DNA from: Robinsoniella peoriensis
Lineage (GTDB): Bacteria > Bacillota > Clostridia > Lachnospirales > Lachnospiraceae
Strand: one strand, 5' to 3'
DNA length: 64,000 bases
Assembly: GCF_042680125.1 (NCBI RefSeq)
Contig: NZ_JBHTNY010000006.1
Below the pieces are notes generated by a model. It had not been told where the DNA came from, made no database searches, and saw nothing but the letters and a program-made list of their open reading frames with translations. The position numbers and the translations under genes are program-made. Within the stretch, counting starts at the first letter, position 1. The number at the start of each line of letters is the position of its first letter. This document shows, one piece after another, positions 1 to 8,481 of this stretch.

Positions 1-2
1 AT

Positions 3-1370
3 AGGAACGGAATGCGCAGCGATGTGGTAGAAGCGCTGAAAGATATGAAGATACCGGTCTTGCGCTGGCCGGGAGGCTGCTTTGCCGATGAATACCACTG
101 GCAGGACGGTATTGGACCAAAGGAAAATAGAAAGAAAATGATCAATACACATTGGGGAGGTGTGGTAGAAGACAATAGCTTTGGAACCCATGAATTTATG
201 GAACTGTGCCGCCAGTTGGGCTGTGAAGCGTATGTCAATGGAAATGTAGGAAGCGGTTCGGTAAGAGAAATGTCTGAATGGGTGGAATATCTCACCTTTG
301 ACGGTGTCTCACCAATGGCGGAACTCAGAAAAAAAAATGGAAGAGAAGAGTCCTGGGATGTAGAATTCTTCGGAGTAGGCAATGAAAACTGGGGCTGCGG
401 AGGTAATATGACTCCGGAATATTATGCCAATGAATATAGAAGATATCAGACATACGTCCGGGATTACAAACAGGATAAGAAAATCTACAAGATTGCCTGC
501 GGGCCAAACGTGGATGATTATGAATGGACGCAGGAAGTATTAAAAACCTGTTTCCGTCATTCCCAGCCTTTCCAGCATGGTTTTATGGACGGACTGTCCC
601 TCCACTATTACACCCACCCTGAGGGATGGGAAGATAAGGGCAGTGCAACGGATTTCGATGAAAAGGCCTGGTATAAGACACTCTCCAAAACCCTTTATAT
701 GGAGACCCTGATCAAACGCCACAGTGCAATTATGGATCAATATGACCCGGATGAGAAGATCGGACTCATTGTAGATGAATGGGGAACCTGGTTCAATGCC
801 ATGCCGGGAACAAATCCAGGATTCCTCTATCAGCAGAACACCATGCGGGACGCTCTGGTAGCCGGTATTAATCTGAATATTTTCAACAAATATTCCAAAC
901 GTGTCCGTATGGCAAATATCGCCCAGTTAGTAAATGTACTGCAGTCTGTGATTTTAACCGAAGGACCACGTATGGTAAAGACACCTACCTACCATGTGTT
1001 CCATATGTATCAGTGCCATCAGGATGCAGTGCTTCTGGAAAGCCATATAGATACGGACCAGATCGGACTGGAAGAAGAGTTCCTGGTACCAAATCTTACA
1101 GAATCGGTATCGGAAGATAAGAATGGCAAGATGCATCTTACCATAACCAACTTATCCATAGAAGAAGCTTATCCGATTGATACCACAATCGCAGGGCGCA
1201 GCGTGGAAAAGGCAGTGGGCAAAATTCTGGTAAATGAGATGCATGCTATGAATACGTTTGATGAGCCGGAAACAGTTAAGGTTCAGAACTTTGATGATAT
1301 TCAGATTACCGGTCAGGGCATATCTTTTGTAATCCCGCCGTGCAGCGTAGTTCATATTGAGGTGGAATAA
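3..1370 (+). CDS. GH51 alpha-L-arabinofuranosidase (5' end outside window)
   Basis: This enzyme would release terminal arabinofuranose from arabinan, arabinoxylan or arabino-oligosaccharides. The frame is already open at base 3 and runs in from beyond the window, so the N-terminus is missing. Visible family signatures are RWPGG near the start, the acid/base region GVGNENWG (Glu codon 384-386) and the nucleophile region VDEWGTW (Glu codon 777-779), followed by a C-terminal beta domain. The stop codon abuts the start of the next gene with no gap, and a second GH51 gene follows, so these probably end one arabinose-polymer operon. The family call is firm; the natural substrate is inferred. Confidence 0.93.
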   Translation, partial: RNGMRSDVVEALKDMKIPVLRWPGGCFADEYHWQDGIGPKENRKKMINTHWGGVVEDNSFGTHEFMELCRQLGCEAYVNGNVGSGSVREMSEWVEYLTFDGVSPMAELRKKNGREESWDVEFFGVGNENWGCGGNMTPEYYANEYRRYQTYVRDYKQDKKIYKIACGPNVDDYEWTQEVLKTCFRHSQPFQHGFMDGLSLHYYTHPEGWEDKGSATDFDEKAWYKTLSKTLYMETLIKRHSAIMDQYDPDEKIGLIVDEWGTWFNAMPGTNPGFLYQQNTMRDALVAGINLNIFNKYSKRVRMANIAQLVNVLQSVILTEGPRMVKTPTYHVFHMYQCHQDAVLLESHIDTDQIGLEEEFLVPNLTESVSEDKNGKMHLTITNLSIEEAYPIDTTIAGRSVEKAVGKILVNEMHAMNTFDEPETVKVQNFDDIQITGQGISFVIPPCSVVHIEVE

Positions 1371-1631
1371 ATGAATCAAAGCCAGAGAGTATGTAAAAAA
1401 TGCCTCTTGAAAGAAATGCCGGAGAGCGTTTATTATCAAAATCTCTATGATTACATCAGCCGGCTGGATGAAGATGTTAAAACAGAAGAAAATAAGTATC
1501 GGGAACGCCTTGATAAATGTAAAGCGTGTGACAGCCTGATAAATGGAATGTGCAGGATATGCGGATGTTTTGTGGAAATGAGAGCAGTCATTGAAAAAAA
1601 TGGCTGCCCCCACACAACTCCAGAATGGTGA
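1371..1631 (+). CDS. small cysteine-rich protein, DUF6171-like
   Basis: An 86-residue protein with eight cysteines, in a CxxC near the N-terminus, a second CxxC (KCKAC), a CxxCGC cluster and a final CP. This pattern suggests two zinc-binding knuckles. The layout resembles small Lachnospiraceae proteins grouped as DUF6171, recalled from memory and not searched. No membrane segment or signal peptide is visible. It starts directly on the stop of the upstream GH51 gene and precedes another GH51 gene, so it is almost certainly co-transcribed with them, but nothing in it indicates an enzymatic role. Function is unknown. Confidence 0.8.
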   Translation: MNQSQRVCKKCLLKEMPESVYYQNLYDYISRLDEDVKTEENKYRERLDKCKACDSLINGMCRICGCFVEMRAVIEKNGCPHTTPEW

Positions 1632-1652
1632 ATAGGAGAAAAGGAGTAGGAA

Positions 1653-3170
1653 ATGACTGGTAAAAAGTATGCAAAAATGGTAATAGACAAAGATTTTAAG
1701 ATATCTAAGATTGATAAGCGGATTTATGGATCTTTTATAGAACACCTGGGGCGTGCCGTATATGAAGGAATATATCAGCCTGGTCATCCCACGGCAGATG
1801 AAAATGGCTTTCGTCAGGATGTGATGGATGTGGTAAAGGAATTACAGGTGCCCATAATACGTTATCCCGGCGGTAATTTTGTATCTAACTTTTATTGGGA
1901 AGACAGTGTGGGACCGGTGGAGCAGAGACCGAAACGCCTGGAGCTGGCATGGAGAAGTCTGGAACCCAATGAAATCGGGGTAAATGAATTTTCTAAATGG
2001 TGCAAAGAGGTAAACTCAGAAATTATGATGGCGGTAAATCTGGGAACCAGAGGTGTAGCGGATGCCTGCAGCCTGTTAGAATACTGCAATCATCCATCCG
2101 GGACGAAGTACAGCGATCTGAGAATTTCCCACGGTGTAAAACAGCCTCATGGAATCAAAACCTGGTGCCTTGGTAATGAAATGGATGGACCGTGGCAGGT
2201 AGGATCGAAAACTCCGGTTGAATACGGGCGGATTGCGTCGGAAACGGCAAAGGCAATGAAACTGATAGACCCTTCCATAGAACTGGTTTCCTGCGGCAGT
2301 TCCAATACCGGAATGCCAACGTTTCCCCAGTGGGAGGCAACAACCCTGGAACATACATATGATTACGTAGACTACGTTTCCCTCCATCAGTATTTTGGTA
2401 ATCCGGATCATGATACAAAGAACTTCCTGGCACGTTCCGTGGAAATGGATCACTTTATTCGCACAGTCATTGCCACCTGTGATTTCGTAAAAGCGAAAAA
2501 GAGAGGCAGTAAGAATATCAACTTAAGCTTTGATGAATGGAATGTATGGTTCCACTCCAACGAATCCGATCAAGATACCATGGCAAACCATCCATGGCAG
2601 AAAGCTCCGGCGCTTCTGGAAGATGTCTATACTTTTGAGGATGCTCTTTTAGTGGGACTGATGCTTATTACCTTTTTAAAACATGCCGACAGGGTAAAAA
2701 TAGCATGCCTGGCACAGCTGGTCAATGTTATCGCACCCATAATGACAGAGACAGACGGCGGTGCGTGGAAACAAACGATCTTTTATCCATACCTCCATGC
2801 TTCCATATATGGAAGGGGTACTGCATTGCAGCCGGTATTTGACAGCTCCAGGCACGATACAAAAGAATATACCGATGTAACGGATGTGGATGCAGTAGCA
2901 GTTTACAACGAGGAAGCAGAGGAGGTAACCATCTTCGCCGTAAACCGCGATTTAGAAGAAGGAATACCTATGGAATGCGATATCAGAAGCTTTCCAGGTT
3001 ACCAGATACTGGAGCATATCGTGCTGGAAAGCGATGACTTAAAGGCAAGCAATGGTCCGGGAAAAGAAAGGGTGGTACCTGGACATTCTGCTAACAGCAG
3101 AGTGGAAGATGGAATTTTGAAGACGGTATTGAACAGGGCTTCTTGGAATGTGATAAGGTTGAAGAAGTGA
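1653..3170 (+). CDS. abfA: GH51 alpha-L-arabinofuranosidase, full length
   Basis: A complete 505-residue GH51 enzyme, close to the usual family length, with no signal peptide, so it probably acts in the cytoplasm on imported arabino-oligosaccharides. The acid/base Glu lies in CLGNEMDGPW and the nucleophile Glu in SFDEWNVW; RYPGGNF near the N-terminus is also typical. The ATG follows an AAGGAG ribosome binding site. It differs clearly from the other GH51 gene at the window start, so the pair may split work between linkage types rather than being a recent duplication. That division of labour is inference. Confidence 0.94.
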   Translation: MTGKKYAKMVIDKDFKISKIDKRIYGSFIEHLGRAVYEGIYQPGHPTADENGFRQDVMDVVKELQVPIIRYPGGNFVSNFYWEDSVGPVEQRPKRLELAWRSLEPNEIGVNEFSKWCKEVNSEIMMAVNLGTRGVADACSLLEYCNHPSGTKYSDLRISHGVKQPHGIKTWCLGNEMDGPWQVGSKTPVEYGRIASETAKAMKLIDPSIELVSCGSSNTGMPTFPQWEATTLEHTYDYVDYVSLHQYFGNPDHDTKNFLARSVEMDHFIRTVIATCDFVKAKKRGSKNINLSFDEWNVWFHSNESDQDTMANHPWQKAPALLEDVYTFEDALLVGLMLITFLKHADRVKIACLAQLVNVIAPIMTETDGGAWKQTIFYPYLHASIYGRGTALQPVFDSSRHDTKEYTDVTDVDAVAVYNEEAEEVTIFAVNRDLEEGIPMECDIRSFPGYQILEHIVLESDDLKASNGPGKERVVPGHSANSRVEDGILKTVLNRASWNVIRLKK

Positions 3171-3214
3171 TGTGTTTTAATTAGAAAGGACGCTTTGCTG
3201 ATTAAGTGTGTGTA

Positions 3215-3237
3215 CGGAAGGCCCCCTGCTCCTTCCG
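3215..3237. other. short hairpin after the arabinofuranosidase genes
   Basis: Seven-base arms CGGAAGG and CCTTCCG around a C-rich loop lie 45 bases after the second GH51 stop. No T-tract follows, so it is not a textbook intrinsic terminator; it may mark the 3' end of the operon or protect it. Confidence 0.3.
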
Positions 3238-3330
3238 GTCACCATCCCTGCCCCGTCCCGACCTACTGGAATTATATCCAAAAGTATGTTAAACTATAAG
3301 AAATTCAATTTATAGGAGGACTAAACGAAC

Positions 3331-3741
3331 ATGAAAGTAGCAGTAACGTATGAAAACGGACAAATTTTCCAGCATTTTGGACATAGCAGCCAGTTTAAGG
3401 TATATGAGATCAATGAGAATGAGATTATTTCCAGTGAAGTACTGGATACCAACGGCAGCGGACATGGTGCACTGGCAGGATTTTTGAAAGAGGCAGGTGT
3501 TGATGTGCTGATCTGCGGCGGTATCGGCGGAGGAGCCCAGAATGCCCTTAAGGATGCAGGGATCAAGCTGTTTGGCGGAGCTTCCGGTGATGCTGATAAG
3601 GCTGTTGCAGATTTGCTGAAGGACAAGCTTCAGTATAATCCGGATGTAAAATGCAGCCATCATGAGCATGCTCATGGGGAAGGCCACAGCGATTGCGGCA
3701 GCCATGCAGATCACAGCTGCGGACATAACTGCAGCCATTAA
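3331..3741 (+). CDS. NifX/NifB-type dinitrogenase cofactor domain protein with His/Cys-rich tail
   Basis: A 136-residue protein. Residues 1 to about 105 match the dinitrogenase iron-molybdenum cofactor biosynthesis fold: MKVAVTYENGQIFQHFGHS at the start, then a glycine-rich stretch ICGGIGGGAQNAL. The last 25 or so residues are unusually rich in His and Cys (SHHEHAHGEGHSDCGSH and onward), a likely metal-binding tail. In non-nitrogen-fixing anaerobes such proteins are common and unassigned; iron-sulfur or metal handling is the usual guess. A strong TAGGAGG site precedes the ATG. No nif genes lie nearby, so a nitrogenase role is not supported. Confidence 0.85.
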   Translation: MKVAVTYENGQIFQHFGHSSQFKVYEINENEIISSEVLDTNGSGHGALAGFLKEAGVDVLICGGIGGGAQNALKDAGIKLFGGASGDADKAVADLLKDKLQYNPDVKCSHHEHAHGEGHSDCGSHADHSCGHNCSH

Positions 3742-3951
3742 TAAGGCGCGTAAAGTACGTTATGAAGAGATTTATGTATCATTCATAAAGAACTACGCAC
3801 AATTACTCCAAATTCAAATCAAAAAAGGTAAAATTATCATGCGTTTTCTATATTGACTTTTTCCTCATCTCCCGATATCCTAATATTGAAATACCGGTGA
3901 ACAGTGCATGTGCTTTGCAGGCATGGGCAAGAACAGATGAGGAGTAAAAAG

Positions 3952-4755
3952 ATGAATCATAAGAAAATTATATTTTTTGATATTGATGGAACTATATATG
4001 ATCACAGGACAGGGGTAGAGCCATCTACAAGGCAGGCAATTGCAATGCTGGTAGAGAATGGCCATATTCCTGTCCTTTGTACTGGCAGGGCAAGAGCGAT
4101 GATCATGCAGGAACTGATAGATCTGGGGTTTCAGGGAATTGTGGGCGCCTGTGGAACATATGTTGAGTATCAGGGAAAGCAGGTAGAAAATCGTACCCTA
4201 AGCAAAAGGGATGTACAGCGGGTAGTGGACGCATCCGTAAAATACGGACTGGAGGTAATCCTGGAGGGAAGTAAAGCCATGTATTACAATGAAAATTTAA
4301 ATTTGCCCCAGTATCTGGAACAGATTAAACATATGACAGGAAAGTACTGTTTACTTCTGCCAATGATTGAGAACAGAGATTCCATCCAAATAAATAAGTT
4401 AACAGTACATTTTGGGAAAGAATCTGAATTAAAAGGATTTCGGGAAGAGTTAAAAGACATTCTGGACTTTATTATACATTTTGAATCAGATGATGAGAAT
4501 TATGCGGAATGTGTGCCTGTTGGTTTTACAAAAGCAACGGGTATCGAAACGCTGCTGCAGTACCTGGATATCGATAAGAAAGACAGTTACGCATTTGGAG
4601 ACAGTGTAAATGATCTGGAAATGATCCAATACGTAAATTATGGAATTGCCATGGGCAACAGCAGCGAAGAAGTATTTGAAGTTGCAAAATACAGAACTGA
4701 CGGGATGTATGAAGACGGCATTTATAATGGACTGAAAGAGTTCGCACTAATTTAA
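3952..4755 (+). CDS. Cof-type HAD-superfamily phosphatase
   Basis: A 267-residue HAD hydrolase of the Cof/YidA class, which dephosphorylates small sugar phosphates or cofactors such as FMN or PLP. Motif I is FFDIDGTIYD with the nucleophile Asp, motif II is the VLCTGR region, and motif IV is FGDSVNDLEM near the C-terminus, with the C2 cap between. The frame is open 16 codons further upstream, but the ATG at 3952 follows GAGGAG at good spacing and begins MNHKKIIFFD as the family expects. It appears monocistronic, with a terminator after it. The substrate cannot be told. Confidence 0.9.
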   Translation: MNHKKIIFFDIDGTIYDHRTGVEPSTRQAIAMLVENGHIPVLCTGRARAMIMQELIDLGFQGIVGACGTYVEYQGKQVENRTLSKRDVQRVVDASVKYGLEVILEGSKAMYYNENLNLPQYLEQIKHMTGKYCLLLPMIENRDSIQINKLTVHFGKESELKGFREELKDILDFIIHFESDDENYAECVPVGFTKATGIETLLQYLDIDKKDSYAFGDSVNDLEMIQYVNYGIAMGNSSEEVFEVAKYRTDGMYEDGIYNGLKEFALI

Positions 4756-4796
4756 GAATTTTGGAAACAGATGATTATTTATACAGAAAAATAAAT

Positions 4797-4846
4797 AAAA
4801 CACCAAAGAGAACATTTCCCAGTGAGGTTTTCTTTGGTGTTTTTTC
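4797..4846 (+). terminator. intrinsic terminator after HAD phosphatase gene
   Basis: AACACCAAAGA pairs with TCTTTGGTGTT across a short loop and runs into six T residues. It ends the HAD transcript and isolates the following MerR operon. Confidence 0.85.
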
Positions 4847-4956
4847 ATGATATCAAATCATAGATTTACACTTTCTTTACATACAAAGCGATTCGACAGA
4901 AACCCCCAAAATCCAACATGGAACCCACATACAAAGAAAAAAGAACTATGAAATTT

Positions 4957-4992
4957 ATACAGTTTTTTATCCAAATACTGCATAAACTGTAT
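4957..4992. other. 9-bp inverted repeat upstream of MerR promoter
   Basis: ATACAGTTT at 4957-4965 and its exact reverse complement AAACTGTAT at 4984-4992 flank an 18-base loop, about 30 bases before the MerR-type promoter. It could be a second operator or a hairpin; the sequence alone does not decide. Confidence 0.4.
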
Positions 4993-5004
4993 AATCTTTT
5001 CCTA

Positions 5005-5035
5005 TTGACATAGAGTGCACTCTATAGCGCATAAT
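5005..5035 (+). promoter_or_regulatory. MerR-type promoter with palindromic operator in a 19-bp spacer
   Basis: TTGACA at 5005-5010 and CATAAT at 5030-5035 are separated by 19 bases, longer than the normal 17. The spacer region contains a perfect 16-bp palindrome, ATAGAGTGCACTCTAT (5010-5025). An overlong spacer with a dyad between the -35 and -10 boxes is the hallmark of promoters activated by MerR-family DNA distortion, and the first gene downstream is a MerR regulator, so autoregulation of the whole operon is likely. Confidence 0.85.
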
Positions 5036-5052
5036 AAAACAAGGAGGCAGTT

Positions 5053-5463
5053 ATGGAATATTCAGTAAAACAAGTTTCAGAGAAATTAGGAATATCAGTT
5101 TATACGTTACACTATTATGATAAAGAGGGACTTCTGCCATTTATTAAGAAAAAGGAAAATGGAACCAGGGTCTTTACGGAAGGCGATGTAGAATGGGTGG
5201 ATATGATTCTTGCCCTCCGTGAAATCGATATGCCCATTGCGAAAATAAAAGAATATATTTCACTTCTGGTGCAGGGAGAAGTTACGTTGTCCCAGAGAAG
5301 AACGCTAATCACCCAATACCGTGAATATTTAGAATACCGGATGCAGGCAATGAAAAAATGTCTGGATATTACCAGCAGGAAACTGAATGAATATGACAAA
5401 GGAGTGCTGGATATTTTAGATGAAAAAGAAGGAATCAGGGAAGAGAAGGAGCGGAAAATATGA
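5053..5463 (+). CDS. MerR-family transcriptional regulator
   Basis: A 136-residue regulator. Residues 1-70 form the winged helix-turn-helix (YSVKQVSEKLGISVYTLHYYDKEG, split by the typical LHYYD motif), followed by a long dimerisation helix (about 75-120). There are no paired cysteines near the C-terminus, so it does not look like a metal sensor; it resembles the NmlR/AdhR or small-ligand class. It opens an operon of acyl-handling genes and sits directly behind a MerR-type promoter, so it probably controls itself and the downstream pathway in answer to an unknown ligand. It overlaps the next gene by four bases (ATGA). Confidence 0.92.
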   Translation: MEYSVKQVSEKLGISVYTLHYYDKEGLLPFIKKKENGTRVFTEGDVEWVDMILALREIDMPIAKIKEYISLLVQGEVTLSQRRTLITQYREYLEYRMQAMKKCLDITSRKLNEYDKGVLDILDEKEGIREEKERKI

Positions 5464-5810
5464 CCTATGAAGATTTATTTGAAGAGATTAAATGCATGTT
5501 TATGAAGGCGGATGTCAGTGACATAGCTACACACCTGGCATATCAGTTTAATATTGAGGGAGAAGCTGAGGGTGCATTTTATGCTGAGGTGAAAGACGGG
5601 GAGCTTTATATAGAACCATATGAGTATTACGACAGAGATGTGCTGTTTACCTGCACTGCAAAGACACTTTTGAAAATTGCAAAAAAGAAGTCAGATCCTA
5701 TTTTGGCATTTACCCTTGGGCAGTTAAAAGTAGAAGGAGATTTTGACAAGGCACTGATGCTTCAGAAATTTATTCCCGCAGGCGACGGGGTTTTTGACCG
5801 GAGGGGTTGA
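5460..5810 (+). CDS. SCP2-like sterol/lipid-carrier domain protein
   Basis: A 116-residue protein resembling the SCP2 sterol-carrier fold: an N-terminal helix, an alternating strand region around GAFYAEVKDGELYIEPY, and the closing helices around LAFTLGQLKVEGDFDKALMLQKF, which fit the family's conserved I-x-G-x-L-x-V-x-G-D pattern. SCP2 domains hold acyl chains or other hydrophobic ligands. It is translationally coupled to the MerR gene by an ATGA overlap. In context it could present or sense a lipid intermediate for the downstream ligase, carrier protein and acyltransferase. The fold call is good; the ligand is inferred. Confidence 0.75.
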   Translation: MTYEDLFEEIKCMFMKADVSDIATHLAYQFNIEGEAEGAFYAEVKDGELYIEPYEYYDRDVLFTCTAKTLLKIAKKKSDPILAFTLGQLKVEGDFDKALMLQKFIPAGDGVFDRRG

Positions 5811-5823
5811 AAGGAGTTTATCT

Positions 5824-6768
5824 ATGAGTAAATCAGTAATAATACTGGGAGCAGGAATAGTAGCTGCTGCAGTGGAGACCGGGATTGCAGGATATTTTTT
5901 CCGCCGTACCATGATTCGGGGAAATGCAAAAGAAGAACGAACCACCAAGATGGCGGGAACCGACTGGAACCAATATCTGCCGGAAATACGGAAGAAAAAA
6001 GAATGGGTAGTCAGACAGGAACGGGAAGCTGTTTCCATCATCGCCAGGGATGGATTGAGACTGAAAGGACATTTCTATCCGGGTGCTAATCCGGATAAAG
6101 TCATTTTATGTTTACACGGTTATACCAGCCGGGGTTCCAATGATTTTAATTCTCTGGCATATTTCTATCTGCATTTAGGTTACAGTCTGTTGATTGTAGA
6201 TCACAGATCACACGGGGAGAGTGAAGGAACCTATATTGGCTTTGGATGCTTAGACAGATTTGATGCATTAAAATGGATAAAATATTTGGAAAAAAGATGT
6301 GGAAAGAATTGTCAGGTCATGCTTCATGGGATCTCAATGGGAGGCGCAACTGCTTTAATGGTCAGCGGACTTTCACTTCCGGACTGTGTAAAAGGGATTA
6401 TTTCCGACTGTGGATTTACTTCTGCATGGGAGGTCTTTGATTCGGTTTTAAAAAATACATACCATCTGCCCTCATTCCCAATCTTACAGATAGCCGATGT
6501 AATGGCAAAAAGAGAAGCAGGATATGGGCTGAATGAGTGTAATGCATTAAATGAGGTGGCAAAATCCACCGTTCCTATTTTGTTTATTCACGGGGATGCG
6601 GATACTTTTGTGCCGTCCCGGATGTGTCATAAACTGTATAAAGCATGCAAAGCACGAAAAGAGATGCTGATAGTGAAAGGTGCAGCCCATGCAGAAAGTT
6701 ATTATAAAGGCACAGAAAAATACGAAAATAAAGTCAAAGAATTCTTGAACAGCATTTTGGAGGACTAG
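5824..6768 (+). CDS. membrane-anchored alpha/beta hydrolase
   Basis: A 314-residue serine hydrolase of the S9-like alpha/beta class. Residues 3-25 form a hydrophobic N-terminal anchor (SVIILGAGIVAAAVETGIAGYF is interrupted by one acidic residue), so the catalytic domain may lie outside the membrane. The nucleophile Ser171 sits in HGISMGGA, with Asp260 in HGDADTFVP and His289 in GAAHAES completing the triad, and LCLHGYTSRG gives the oxyanion loop. The frame is open ten codons further upstream from a TTG, but AAAGGAG (5810-5816) points to the ATG at 5824. In this operon it may release or trim an acyl product, acting like a thioesterase; that is inference. Confidence 0.88.
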   Translation: MSKSVIILGAGIVAAAVETGIAGYFFRRTMIRGNAKEERTTKMAGTDWNQYLPEIRKKKEWVVRQEREAVSIIARDGLRLKGHFYPGANPDKVILCLHGYTSRGSNDFNSLAYFYLHLGYSLLIVDHRSHGESEGTYIGFGCLDRFDALKWIKYLEKRCGKNCQVMLHGISMGGATALMVSGLSLPDCVKGIISDCGFTSAWEVFDSVLKNTYHLPSFPILQIADVMAKREAGYGLNECNALNEVAKSTVPILFIHGDADTFVPSRMCHKLYKACKARKEMLIVKGAAHAESYYKGTEKYENKVKEFLNSILED

Positions 6769-6770
6769 TT

Positions 6771-8174
6771 ATGATGAAAACAAGATATGGGAAAAAAGTA
6801 TATCCGATAACTGCGGCGCAGCGCCTGCATTTCTTTACACTGGCTCACTGCCCTAAGAAACAGGTCTTAAATATTGGAACCAGTCTAACCATCGAACAGG
6901 ATCTGGACTGGGAGGTTTTAAAGAAAGCAATATATGAAGCATATGCCAGATGTGAGAGTATGCGCATCCGCTTTGCAAAGGATAAAGCTGGTAATGTATA
7001 TCAATATATTGCGGACAGAGAGGAACGTGAAATAGAACACTTTGATTTTACCGGATGGCAGCACAAACATGCTGAGGATAAAATGAAAGAATGGACTGGG
7101 ATTCCCTTTGAGCGGTTTGACAGTCCCATGAACCGGATTGTCATGATTCAGCTTCCCGATGGGTATCAGGGCGTTTATATGCTGGTGGACCACATGACTA
7201 TGGATGCTCAGTCGCTGATTGTCTTTTTAAAGGATGTCATCGAGATTTACTGTCATTACAAGTATGAAGGAATTGATTATCCAAAAGAAATGGCGTCTTA
7301 CATTACCCAGTTGGAAAAAGATATTGCTTATGAAGCAGGAACTTCTGCAAAGAAAAGGGATACCGCTTTTTTTGAAAGCCTGATTAAAAATTCAGAGCCG
7401 TTTTTCTGCGACATACATGGACCGGAGAAACTGATGAATGAACGTAAATCCACGGGCAATCCCAATCTTCGTGCTGCTACAAATCTCACCGATAATGTGG
7501 ATGCCAATATTACGGTATTTCATCTTGAAGCGGAGCCTTCCAAGCAGCTTTTGGATTTCTGTGAGGAACGCCAGATTTCCATGGTATGCCTGCTCATGAT
7601 GGGACTTCGCACCTTTTTACAAAAAGAGAATGATATGGATGATGTTTCCTTAACCACAACGATTGCCAGAAGAGCAACACTTTCGGAGAAAAAAAGCGGC
7701 GGAACAAGAATTCACTGCTTTCCTTTCCGAACAGTTGTTTCCCGGGATGAGACCTTTCTGGAAGGAATTCATAAGATCCGTGACGGGCAGAATCAATTAT
7801 TCCGACATGCCAATTATGACCCGGTTTCTTACTTTGATGTGAGAAGAAAATATTATAAAATGCAGGGCGCACAGACTTATGAACCCATGAGCCTGACCTA
7901 CCAGCCACTTACCATGCAGAGTAAGGGATTGGACAAACTGGGAGATATTAAATACAAGACTGCCTGGTATACCAATGGAGCAGCAGCCCATACCCTGTAC
8001 CTTACAGTTATGCACAGAGCGCAGGATAACGGACTGGATTTTAGTTTTGAATATCAGACCGGAGCAGTGACACCGGAAAAACTGGAATATGTATATTACT
8101 ATCTCTGCAAAATATTATTTTATGGAACCACCCATCCGGAGAATACGGTTGGAGAAATAATGGATCATGTATAA
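6771..8174 (+). CDS. stand-alone condensation-superfamily acyltransferase
   Basis: A 467-residue protein of the condensation / PapA-like acyltransferase superfamily. The catalytic HHxxxDG motif appears in reduced form as DH(141)MTMD(145)A: the second His and the Asp are kept, the first His and the Gly are replaced. A later IHCFPFRTVV segment corresponds to the superfamily's conserved P-L-R region. Such free-standing enzymes join an acyl group held on a carrier protein to an amine or alcohol. It is followed 14 bases later by a carrier protein gene and then an AMP-ligase, which together provide activation, carriage and transfer. Acyl and acceptor substrates are unknown. Confidence 0.82.
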   Translation: MMKTRYGKKVYPITAAQRLHFFTLAHCPKKQVLNIGTSLTIEQDLDWEVLKKAIYEAYARCESMRIRFAKDKAGNVYQYIADREEREIEHFDFTGWQHKHAEDKMKEWTGIPFERFDSPMNRIVMIQLPDGYQGVYMLVDHMTMDAQSLIVFLKDVIEIYCHYKYEGIDYPKEMASYITQLEKDIAYEAGTSAKKRDTAFFESLIKNSEPFFCDIHGPEKLMNERKSTGNPNLRAATNLTDNVDANITVFHLEAEPSKQLLDFCEERQISMVCLLMMGLRTFLQKENDMDDVSLTTTIARRATLSEKKSGGTRIHCFPFRTVVSRDETFLEGIHKIRDGQNQLFRHANYDPVSYFDVRRKYYKMQGAQTYEPMSLTYQPLTMQSKGLDKLGDIKYKTAWYTNGAAAHTLYLTVMHRAQDNGLDFSFEYQTGAVTPEKLEYVYYYLCKILFYGTTHPENTVGEIMDHV

Positions 8175-8188
8175 GGGAGGCGGGAAAG

Positions 8189-8419
8189 ATGCTGGAACAA
8201 TTAAAGGAAATGATTTGTGAATATGTGGAAGTTGATCAGTCTGAGATTAAAGAAGAGAGCCGTTTTATCGAGGATCTTGGATTTAATTCCTATGATTTTA
8301 TGAGTATGGTGGGGGAGATCGAAGATACTTTTGATATTGAAGTAGAAGAGCGCGAAGTGGTAAATGTAAAAACAGTTGGCGATGCAGTGAAATATATAAA
8401 GGAACTTCAGGAAGCATAA
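8189..8419 (+). CDS. acyl carrier protein
   Basis: A 76-residue four-helix carrier protein. Ser34 in DLGFNSYDF is the expected 4'-phosphopantetheine site, and the protein is strongly acidic, as ACPs are. The canonical DSLD is replaced by NSYD, which suggests a dedicated secondary-pathway carrier rather than the fatty acid synthase ACP; that is an inference from this motif and from its position between the condensation-like enzyme and the AMP-ligase. A GGGAGGCGGG ribosome site precedes it. Confidence 0.92.
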   Translation: MLEQLKEMICEYVEVDQSEIKEESRFIEDLGFNSYDFMSMVGEIEDTFDIEVEEREVVNVKTVGDAVKYIKELQEA

Positions 8420-8481
8420 GCATAAGTAACGTAAGTAGATTTTGACACCGTTATGGAACAAACCTGAAATGGGAGGAGCAT

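Noticed and set aside
3331..3741. Nitrogen-fixation role for the NifX-like gene
   Set aside because: No nifHDK or nifEN genes are in the window, and stand-alone proteins of this fold are common in non-fixing anaerobes.
5794..5823. Upstream TTG start for the alpha/beta hydrolase
   Set aside because: It lies inside the SCP2-like gene with no ribosome site, while AAAGGAG points to the ATG at 5824.
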